Below are positions 1-5,797 of a stretch of 8,904 bases of DNA, one piece after another; within the stretch, counting starts at the first letter, position 1; every line of letters begins with the position of its first letter. The DNA comes from Phycisphaerae bacterium (GTDB taxonomy: Bacteria; Planctomycetota; Phycisphaerae; UBA1845). Below the pieces are notes generated by a model. The model was not told where the DNA came from and did not search any database. It saw nothing but the letters and a program-made list of their open reading frames with translations. The DNA is taken from assembly GCA_021604825.1 (NCBI GenBank), contig BQJS01000197.1:1-8904 (forward strand). Reading direction: 5' to 3'. The position numbers were made by a program, and so were the translations under genes.

Positions 1-1
1 G

Positions 2-1462
2 TTTACAGCCCTGATCATCTCGCTCTGGCTGGGTCACCCGTCAACGGAATCGGGATTCCCTCCCGGGTTGATCGCGTCCGACCTCTTGTATTACGTGCGC
101 ATCGGCGGTTTGGGTGTCGGCGTGCTAATCTTATTAGCCAACCTGCACTTACCGGTCGCCAACGAACGCGCCGAATTCTTTTCCATGATCCTGTTTTCGT
201 TGACCGGCTTGCTCATCACCGCCGCCGCTAACGATTTGCTCGTCCTTTTCTTCGCGATCGAACTGGTCAGTGTCCCGACGTACATCCTTGTGGCCCTGAC
301 CCGCGAAGACAAACGCGCATCCGAGGCCAGCGTGAAGTACTTCTTCCTTGGCGCGATGGCCGCCGCCATCATGGTCTACGGGTTCAGCTTTCTATACGGA
401 GCACTGGGCGGAACGACGACAATCGCCGGGTCTGCCGATTCGATGACGGCGGTCGCTGCTTCGACTGATACCAACCACGCATTGATCATCGCTGGTTTGC
501 TGCTTTCGTTTGCGGGCGTGTTTTTCAAACTGGCGGCTGTCCCGTTTCATTCGTACGTCGCCGACGTTTATGAAGGCGCGTCGTCAACCGTCAGCGGTCT
601 GCTTGGCTTTCTGCCGAAGTTCGCCGGACTCATCGCAGGCGTGAAGTTGTTGAGCATCTTTGCGTGGGATGTTCCGCCGCAGGTGCTTTGGGTGTTGTGG
701 ATCGTGGCAGCCGTCACCATGACGGTTGGAAACACCATCGCCCTGCTGCAACGAAACGTGAAGCGAATCCTCGCATATTCAAGCGTCGCCCACAGCGGAT
801 ACATGCTGATCGGATTGATCGTCGGTCCAAGCTTGCTCGCGGGTGCGGGCCCGATGCGCGACGGCGTTTCGGCGATGCTCTTTTACATGGTGCTTTATGG
901 CGCGATGAACCTCGGCGCATTTGCAGTTCTCGGCGCACTTGAGAAATCGGGCGAAAGCGTTGAAGACATTGCCGACATTGAGGGGCTGCATAAACGTCAT
1001 CCCGGTCTTGCGCTGGCGATGGCGCTTTGCGTGTTCAGTTTGATGGGATTCCCACCAACGGCTGGGCTGCTCGGAAAGGTCTACATCTTCTCCAGTGCGT
1101 TCTCCGTCGGATCGGAACATCCGTTTGGCGGGCCGTTGGTCGTGCTGGCTGTGATTGGCGTGATCAACTCGGCCATCGGTGCGGCGTATTACTTGCGAAT
1201 CGTAGCCGCATGTTACAACCGTGAACCGCGTTCCGAGACGCAGGTGGTTGGTGGACCGGCCCTTCGCTTGGCGATCGTGGCTTGCAGCGGATTGATGCTC
1301 TTGTTATTCATCAAGCCATCGTTGGTTAGCCGGGACGCCAAGTCTGCCGCCGCAACGGTTGTGGTGAAGGAAGTCGTCCCCAAGAATCTAGCCCACGCTT
1401 CCCCTGCAATCGAAGACCAATCTGCGCAACCAAGTCAGGCGAGCGAATCCGGAACGCCGTAA
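2..1462 (+). CDS. nuoN: NADH-quinone oxidoreductase subunit N (5'-truncated by window edge)
   Basis: Membrane subunit N (ND2-like, antiporter family) of respiratory complex I, which couples NADH oxidation and quinone reduction to proton pumping. The frame is open from base 2, and the residues before the TTG at 68 already form a hydrophobic helix (TALIISLWL), so the true start lies left of the window and the TTG is internal. Numbering from base 2 (486 residues visible), the key charged residues of the family are present: Glu87 in FFAIELVS, Lys176 in FFKLAAVPFH, Lys206 in FLPKFAG, Lys254 in NVKRILAYSS and Lys359 in LLGKVYIF. These match the E. coli NuoN proton-channel residues by motif recall. 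About a dozen hydrophobic helices follow one another. The C-terminus carries about 44 polar residues (443-486) beyond the last helix, longer than in E. coli NuoN. No further plus-strand gene follows, so this is probably the end of a nuo operon, with nuoM likely just upstream. Confidence 0.96.
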   Translation, partial: FTALIISLWLGHPSTESGFPPGLIASDLLYYVRIGGLGVGVLILLANLHLPVANERAEFFSMILFSLTGLLITAAANDLLVLFFAIELVSVPTYILVALTREDKRASEASVKYFFLGAMAAAIMVYGFSFLYGALGGTTTIAGSADSMTAVAASTDTNHALIIAGLLLSFAGVFFKLAAVPFHSYVADVYEGASSTVSGLLGFLPKFAGLIAGVKLLSIFAWDVPPQVLWVLWIVAAVTMTVGNTIALLQRNVKRILAYSSVAHSGYMLIGLIVGPSLLAGAGPMRDGVSAMLFYMVLYGAMNLGAFAVLGALEKSGESVEDIADIEGLHKRHPGLALAMALCVFSLMGFPPTAGLLGKVYIFSSAFSVGSEHPFGGPLVVLAVIGVINSAIGAAYYLRIVAACYNREPRSETQVVGGPALRLAIVACSGLMLLLFIKPSLVSRDAKSAAATVVVKEVVPKNLAHASPAIEDQSAQPSQASESGTP

Positions 1463-1463
1463 T

Positions 1464-2414
1464 TCAGCGAGCCGTTTCTGTTTCGAGCGGCCAATCTCCC
1501 CCACCGCGATCGATCCAATGACTGAAGGCGAGCAGTTTGCGCTTCGTCGATTCCTTGAACCACGCGTCGCCCTGCTCCCACCATTCGCTAAACGCTGATC
1601 CCTGCACAAACTCGGCATGCCCGTCGCGGTAGGCCACGTTGCTTCCGGTCTTGTGGGCGATCTTGTCGATGTTTGGCGCGGCGATGTCATGTGCAATCGC
1701 AGTTTGCGGTTTGATGCGATCCCACGGCACACCGGTCAACCCAACGCGTCGCTCGAAACTGGCTTGCGTGTGATTGACCCAATTGGGATTGTCCGGACGC
1801 CACATGGTTTCGACGCTCGGTGGCCAGGGATTGATCGGCGTGTTCCACGCAAAGTCCTTGTCCTTCACCGACGGGCAGAAAAAAACCTTCGGATCTTTCA
1901 CTTCGCCGGATTTCCACATGAGACCAAAATTCCACCAATGCCCGGGTTCAGGTCCGGGAGGCGGCGGGTTGGACACTTGGAACAACTGGTGACGATGATG
2001 CATCGCCGACAGCCACACCTGATTGTCGTTGTTGGTGTTCAGCAGCGTATCGAAATGCTCGGGACCTAATCCGCCGATATGAACCGGCTTCCACTCACAC
2101 GGCGACTCGGTTTCATCGCAACGCCAGTTGATGTCCACGCCGCGCCGAGCCAACTGCGGCGCCGCCCCAAACGAAATGCCATATAACTCCCACGTGTTCG
2201 ACAACCCGCGCAGATGTGACAAGCAAACGACTCGCCGTGCCTGCTCGCGCGCCTGTTTCAGTGAAGGAACGAGAATCGACACCAACAATGCGATGATGGA
2301 AATCACCACCAACAGCTCGACAAGCGTAAACGCGTCGACGAAATGCTTGCGCACACGTGAAGATTGTTTGGAATTCCTGCCGATTTGATTCAACCCCGAT
2401 TGCCACCCAGACAC
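1464..2414 (-). CDS. Pseudopilin-like protein with N-terminal methylation motif and H-X9-DG domain
   Basis: A type IV pilin/type II secretion pseudopilin-like protein of the large family expanded in Planctomycetota. From the GTG at 2414 it has 316 residues. A basic leader is followed by [20 protein letters not shown]: the prepilin peptidase would cut between Ala28 and Phe29, leaving Glu33 at mature position +5, and the hydrophobic helix would anchor it in the inner membrane. The -1 residue is Ala, not the usual Gly. The segment [20 protein letters not shown] is typical of these proteins. Near the C-terminus, His254 is followed nine residues later by Asp264-Gly265 ([12 protein letters not shown]), an exact H-X9-DG motif. 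Cysteines are at 64, 99, 106 and 180. The start is uncertain: no SD precedes the GTG at 2414. The GTG at 2354 would give an 8-residue leader, a usual length, but it also lacks a well-placed SD. Whether the product is a pilus subunit or a surface protein using the same export route cannot be told. Confidence 0.9.
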   Translation of the reverse strand: MSGWQSGLNQIGRNSKQSSRVRKHFVDAFTLVELLVVISIIALLVSILVPSLKQAREQARRVVCLSHLRGLSNTWELYGISFGAAPQLARRGVDINWRCDETESPCEWKPVHIGGLGPEHFDTLLNTNNDNQVWLSAMHHRHQLFQVSNPPPPGPEPGHWWNFGLMWKSGEVKDPKVFFCPSVKDKDFAWNTPINPWPPSVETMWRPDNPNWVNHTQASFERRVGLTGVPWDRIKPQTAIAHDIAAPNIDKIAHKTGSNVAYRDGHAEFVQGSAFSEWWEQGDAWFKESTKRKLLAFSHWIDRGGGDWPLETETAR

Positions 2415-2416
2415 TC

Positions 2417-2446
2417 AATATATCGGCTTACGGCGGGTGAATCCAA
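2417..2446 (-). promoter_or_regulatory. Possible sigma70-like promoter of the pseudopilin gene
   Basis: Read on the minus strand, TTGGAT (2446-2441) and TATATT (2422-2417) are separated by 18 bases. The -10 matches the consensus at 5 of 6 positions, the -35 at only 3 of 6. Transcription would begin near 2410, at or just inside the GTG at 2414. If this promoter is real, the message is leaderless or translation starts further in, for example at the GTG at 2354. Weak call. Confidence 0.25.
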
Positions 2447-2460
2447 GCAGTTTCTGGTGA

Positions 2461-2488
2461 GCGCATAGCAGTAACGCTACTGGCGCGC
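2461..2488. promoter_or_regulatory. Inverted repeat between the regulator and pseudopilin genes, possible operator
   Basis: A perfect dyad CAGTA-N4-TACTG lies at 2469-2482, flanked on both sides by GCGC (2461-2464 and 2483-2488). It lies just upstream of the candidate -35 of the pseudopilin gene, where an activator could bind. It could also fold as an RNA hairpin at the end of the regulator message. The only T-run (2495-2490 on the minus strand) comes before the dyad and not after it, so it does not look like an intrinsic terminator. Confidence 0.3.
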
Positions 2489-2506
2489 TAAAAAACAAGG
2501 TTTTGG

Positions 2507-2890
2507 TCAATCGGTTGTGAGAAGCTTCTCAGCGTATTCGAGGAGCCGCTCCATGCGAAAGGGTTTGCTCAGATAACCATCGACGCCGCGACTTTCCGCC
2601 CATTCCTTGTGACGGTTGCCAGCGTTTCCGGTGATCATGATGACGGACGGCTTGGTGCCATCGCCGCGTTTGAGTTTGTCCATCACCAAGAAACCGCTGC
2701 GCTTCGGCAGCATCGCATCGAGCACCACCAAGTCTGGCGCATCGGTCTCAGCGATGGTAACTGCCGCATCACCGTCGGCGGCTGTGCATACGTTGGCGCC
2801 GGTATCCTGAAGCGCGGTTTGTATGGCGCTTAAGATATCCGGATCATCATCAACGACGAGGATCGTTTTTCCTTGAAATGGCTCGGACAA
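2507..2890 (-). CDS. Single-domain response regulator (CheY-like receiver)
   Basis: A stand-alone receiver domain of 127 residues, acting as a phospho-switch in the cytoplasm. The chosen start is the TTG at 2890 because GGGAGGT (2903-2897) lies six bases before it; the frame is open further to a TTG at 2917, but none of the start codons there has an SD. From this start the full phosphorylation site is present: the acidic pair Asp14-Asp15 in VVDDDPDI, phospho-acceptor Asp58 in LVVLDAMLPKRSG, switch Thr87 in VIMITGN and Lys109 in YLSKPF. No DNA-binding or enzymatic output domain follows, so it acts through a protein partner or passes phosphate along a relay. No histidine kinase is in the window. 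It appears to have its own promoter upstream. The pseudopilin gene lies 92 bases downstream on the same strand, so read-through is possible. The partner is unknown. Confidence 0.93.
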   Translation of the reverse strand: MSEPFQGKTILVVDDDPDILSAIQTALQDTGANVCTAADGDAAVTIAETDAPDLVVLDAMLPKRSGFLVMDKLKRGDGTKPSVIMITGNAGNRHKEWAESRGVDGYLSKPFRMERLLEYAEKLLTTD

Positions 2891-2896
2891 TAGACA

Positions 2897-2903
2897 ACCT
2901 CCC
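2897..2903 (-). promoter_or_regulatory. Strong Shine-Dalgarno of the response regulator
   Basis: On the minus strand GGGAGGT ends six bases before the TTG at 2890. It is the strongest SD in the stretch, and it places the start at this TTG rather than at the ATGs at 2914 and 2911 or the TTG at 2917. Confidence 0.7.
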
Positions 2904-3008
2904 AATGTCATCATCAAGGGTTAGCGCCGGATGCTCCCATGCTTGATTTGAAATGGAATCCCCAATCCCGCTGTGGCCTGGCACCCCCTGATCTGGAATG
3001 ACGCAATA

Positions 3009-3037
3009 AGTATAGGATCGACCGAGTGGCGATTCAA
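3009..3037 (-). promoter_or_regulatory. Sigma70-like promoter of the response regulator
   Basis: On the minus strand TTGAAT (3037-3032) and TATACT (3014-3009) are separated by exactly 17 bases. The -10 matches the consensus at 5 of 6 positions and the -35 at 4 of 6. Transcription would begin near 3002, leaving a leader of about 110 bases before the TTG at 2890. The site lies in the 282-base gap between the amidohydrolase operon and the regulator, so the regulator is probably transcribed on its own. I see no convincing terminator or other gene in the rest of this gap. Confidence 0.5.
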
Positions 3038-3172
3038 ATAATTGCTGTTAGCGATAGCGCGAAGGGTAATCAAACCAGGTATTCACCCCATCACCGATTG
3101 CCGAATTTTCGACGAAACAGGGTCAGTGAATTGTAATGTTTCCAAATTGTCACACCCCAAAACGCGGTACAA

Positions 3173-4399
3173 CTATTTGTAGGTTTCGCCGGCTTCAAAG
3201 TGACCATCGATTAAAACACCGAGGCAGTGGGTGGTGTATTCAAAGGGATCGCCGTCGTACATCGCCAAGTCGCCATCCTTGCCCACCACAATCGATCCGA
3301 CGTGATCATCGATGTCGAGAATCTTCGCCGCGTCAATGGTTACGGTGCGAAGCGCCCCCTCCAATCCAAGCCCATTCGCTGCCGCGATCGCCGCTTCGAA
3401 CAAGACGACCCGCGACTTGGGAACATAGCTTTCGTATCCGCTTTGCATGCCCACGACAATTCCAGCGTCGCGCAGTTTAGCCGCCGTCTCAAAACTGGCA
3501 TTCTCGAGTTCGCCGCTGTACCGGGCCATCGATGGGTGGATGACTACTGGTATGCCCGCGGCCTTGATCTCGTCGATCAAGAGATGACTCTCAGCCGCCC
3601 CATCCAAAATAAGTCGAATGTCGAATTCCTTGGCCAATCGCAGCGCGCTCGCGATGTCGTTCGCACGGTGGGCTGTCACCAACAGCGGCACTTCCTTGGT
3701 GAGCACCTTGGCTAGGATTTCTTTCCTGAAATTGCGGTCTGCTTTCTTTTCTGGATCATCCGATTTTCGCTTGGCCACGTAAGTTTGCGTGTCAACCAAT
3801 GCTTCACGGAGCATCGCCATCATCTTGCCGCGAGTGCCCGGAGACTTGTCGCCACTTTTCCGCGCCGACTTTGCCAGTGTCACAGCCACCGCAGCCGTCT
3901 CGCGAATCAAGCCATCGTCCACGGTATTACCGCGTGTTTTGATGATCATGGTTTGACCGGATATCAACTCGCCCGGCGCGTGTCCGGTATGCACCGTGGT
4001 CACACCGAACTGTCGCACCCATGCCACCAACGGGTCGTGGGCGTTGTATGCGTCGAGCGCACGAAGTTGCGGCTGAATCGGTTCCGAACGCTCGAGTTGA
4101 TCCTGATCTTGCTTCTGATTCAAGATGCCCGTCAGCCCAACCGTCGCATGGGTGTCGATCAAACCGGGCGTCACCACTTCGGCATCGAGCACCTTCATGC
4201 CCTCCGGAATCGTCACTGAGGCGGCGGGTCCAACGGCTGCGATCTTCCCGTCACGAACAACGACCACACCGTTGGTGATCGGTTCGCCATCCATCGTGTA
4301 AATCGTCTTGGCGCGAACCGCAACTTGGGCAAAAGCAACACCGGCGAATGTGAACGTCGCCAACAGTGCGGCTGAGAATTTCAAAATGAATCGATTCAT
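3173..4399 (-). CDS. Exported amidohydrolase-like protein with degenerate metal site (probable pseudo-enzyme)
   Basis: A 408-residue member of the imidazolonepropionase-like amidohydrolase family. A signal peptide ends at AFA|QV (residue 24), so it acts outside the cytoplasmic membrane. The family fold is clear: N-terminal beta segment (KTIYTMDGEPITNGVVVVRDG), the strand PGLIDTH, the segment HRANDIASALRLAKEF, and the C-terminal GKDGDLAMYDGDPFEY. The metal site is not kept. HxH is reduced to His84-Ala-Thr86, the His pair seen in its neighbour is replaced by Asp266-Gly267, and the catalytic Asp position reads QSGY (318-321). Only His84 and His244 remain at the expected places. The start ATG at 4399 has GGAAGG nine bases upstream. 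The gap to the preceding paralogue is 47 bases, so they are probably cotranscribed. It aligns with that paralogue almost end to end, including a shared PGTRGK at residues 187-192 of both. The reading frame is intact, so this is not a decayed gene. It may be a structural or regulatory partner, or may use a different chemistry. Confidence 0.92.
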   Translation of the reverse strand: MNRFILKFSAALLATFTFAGVAFAQVAVRAKTIYTMDGEPITNGVVVVRDGKIAAVGPAASVTIPEGMKVLDAEVVTPGLIDTHATVGLTGILNQKQDQDQLERSEPIQPQLRALDAYNAHDPLVAWVRQFGVTTVHTGHAPGELISGQTMIIKTRGNTVDDGLIRETAAVAVTLAKSARKSGDKSPGTRGKMMAMLREALVDTQTYVAKRKSDDPEKKADRNFRKEILAKVLTKEVPLLVTAHRANDIASALRLAKEFDIRLILDGAAESHLLIDEIKAAGIPVVIHPSMARYSGELENASFETAAKLRDAGIVVGMQSGYESYVPKSRVVLFEAAIAAANGLGLEGALRTVTIDAAKILDIDDHVGSIVVGKDGDLAMYDGDPFEYTTHCLGVLIDGHFEAGETYK

Positions 4400-4447
4400 A
4401 GCAATTGACCTTCCATCGGTCTGACGGCAATTGGTAATAGAATTGAA

Positions 4448-5764
4448 TTAGTCGTCGGACTCGTGACCACGGCAGCACAGGTAAGGTTCTTGATCGTGCC
4501 CGGCTCCGAAGCCGCCGACGGCATGCAGGTAATCATCCGGGTCGTCGCGATCGAAAACCTTTTCACCTTCGACGTACGTCTCCATCACTTTCGTGTACAC
4601 GCTGAAAGGGTCGCCGTCGAGAACGACGAAATCGGCGTCTTTGTTGGGCTCAAGCGAACCGATGCGATCGTCCAGTTCAAGAATTTTTGCGCCGGCGATC
4701 GTCAATGCTTCCAATGCCTTCTGTCGCGACATGCCAGCCCGAACGCCCAAGGCGGCCATCCTCAAGAAAACGCGTGAATCAGTGATCCAATCGTCCGTGT
4801 GAAACGCCGTGAGCACACCCGCTTTTTCAAGAATGGCACCGGTTTCAAAAATCAAATTGCGGGCTTCGATTTTTCCACCGGGGCTGTCGATGATCAAGAT
4901 CGAACAAGGCGCGCCTGCTTCTGCGATCTCATCTGCGACCATCCAACCTTCACTGACGTGATGGAGTACCACGCGAAAGCCAAACTCCTTCGACAAGCGC
5001 AGCACCGTGATGATGTCGTCGTTGCGATGGGTGTGATGATGAACGACGCGCCGCCCCTCCAGGACTTCGATCAAAAACTCCTTGCCCAAATCGCGATCGG
5101 GTTTCTTCTTGTCGTCCTTCTCGGCTTTGGCCAACTTGTCGCGATATTCCTGGGCATCGACAAACATCTCGCGGACCAGCGATGCCGACTTGCCGCGCGT
5201 CCCGGGAAACGGTTTCTTGCGCTGCGAGTTTGTGCCGTTGGCCATCTTCATCCCGCCCGCAATGCCACCGTCCTTGAGGCGAATGAACATGTCTTCAATC
5301 GTCCGAGCCTCACGCAGTTTGACGTAAACGGTTTGGCCACTCAGCAAGTGCCCCGACCCCGGCATGATATTCAGCGCCGTCAATCCACCCGCCACCGCCC
5401 TTCGAAACCCGCTGGAGCGCGGATTGATTGCATCGTATATTCGAACTTCCGGATGCAGCGGACCCGAACCATCGCCGCCCCCCACACCGCCGATGTGACT
5501 GTGCGTGCAGATCAAACCTGGCATCAGCACTTTGCCGGACACGTCAACGACGACGGTACCATCGGCGAAGTTGCGGTCATCCGTCGTCCGCACTTCTACG
5601 ATCTTGCCGTTCTTGGTGATCAGTACGCCTTGCTCAACCTCACCGCCAACAATTGGAATGATCTTCGCACCGACGTAAGCAGTCGCAGATTCCTGAGCGT
5701 GCGTGATACTCGCCGCACCAAGGAACACTGCAAGTGAGACCAACGGAATCAAGAATCGATACAT
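4448..5764 (-). CDS. Exported metal-dependent amidohydrolase (imidazolonepropionase-like)
   Basis: A 438-residue hydrolase of the amidohydrolase superfamily, expected to cleave a C-N bond with bound metal. A signal peptide ends at THA|QE (residue 23), placing it outside the cytoplasmic membrane. Metal ligands are visible in the family order: His88-Ser-His90 after PGLICT, His244 and His246 in HHHTHRNDDI, His268-His269 in VLHHVSEGW, and Asp324 in FHTDDW. Between them (about 165-235) is a lysine-rich insert with PGTRGK at 187-192, shared with the downstream paralogue. The C-terminus adds a tail rich in His and Cys (His414, His423, Cys430, Cys431, His434). The start ATG at 5764 is preceded by GAGGAG at five bases. 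It lies 33 bases after the VWA protein and 47 bases before the second amidohydrolase, as the middle gene of a likely operon. The substrate cannot be read from the sequence; cyclic amides, dipeptides or cell-wall fragments would all suit the family. Confidence 0.93.
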   Translation of the reverse strand: MYRFLIPLVSLAVFLGAASITHAQESATAYVGAKIIPIVGGEVEQGVLITKNGKIVEVRTTDDRNFADGTVVVDVSGKVLMPGLICTHSHIGGVGGGDGSGPLHPEVRIYDAINPRSSGFRRAVAGGLTALNIMPGSGHLLSGQTVYVKLREARTIEDMFIRLKDGGIAGGMKMANGTNSQRKKPFPGTRGKSASLVREMFVDAQEYRDKLAKAEKDDKKKPDRDLGKEFLIEVLEGRRVVHHHTHRNDDIITVLRLSKEFGFRVVLHHVSEGWMVADEIAEAGAPCSILIIDSPGGKIEARNLIFETGAILEKAGVLTAFHTDDWITDSRVFLRMAALGVRAGMSRQKALEALTIAGAKILELDDRIGSLEPNKDADFVVLDGDPFSVYTKVMETYVEGEKVFDRDDPDDYLHAVGGFGAGHDQEPYLCCRGHESDD

Positions 5765-5769
5765 GCTTT

Positions 5770-5775
5770 CTCCTC
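5770..5775 (-). promoter_or_regulatory. Shine-Dalgarno of the intact amidohydrolase
   Basis: GAGGAG on the minus strand, five bases before the ATG at 5764. It lies within the 33-base gap after the VWA gene and supports both the start chosen and independent ribosome loading within the operon. Confidence 0.6.
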
Positions 5776-5797
5776 ATTCAATCGCCGAAGCCATTGA

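Noticed and set aside
1617..2069. Plus-strand open frame opposite the pseudopilin gene
   Set aside because: The minus strand carries the methylation motif and H-X9-DG in frame; this frame shows nothing recognisable.
2519..2530. Perfect 12-base palindrome GAGAAGCTTCTC at the end of the response regulator gene
   Set aside because: It lies inside codons for the conserved C-terminal helix, makes only a four-pair stem, and has no adjacent T-run; chance is enough.
2914..2940. Eight-codon minus-strand open frame in the leader of the response regulator
   Set aside because: It ends just before the regulator's SD, which could suggest coupling, but it has no SD of its own and is short enough to arise by chance.
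2979..2984. TGGCAC on the plus strand, like the -24 element of a sigma54 promoter
   Set aside because: No GC-containing -12 element (TTGC or TGC) at the required distance, and no plus-strand gene follows.
3090..3172. Possible terminator after the degenerate amidohydrolase
   Set aside because: Only a short bulged stem (GTG/CAC with AATT/AATT) and no T-run; too weak to call.
3227..4219. Plus-strand open frames opposite the degenerate amidohydrolase
   Set aside because: Shadows of the real minus-strand gene, with basic, low-order translations and no family motif.
3173..4399. Pseudogene call for the second amidohydrolase
   Set aside because: The frame, signal peptide, SD and fold motifs are all intact; only metal-site residues differ, so it is more likely a functional pseudo-enzyme.
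4799..5737. Long plus-strand open frame of 312 codons antisense to the intact amidohydrolase
   Set aside because: It lies wholly opposite a gene with signal peptide, metal ligands and SD. Its translation has no recognisable domain and its openness fits codon bias on the other strand.
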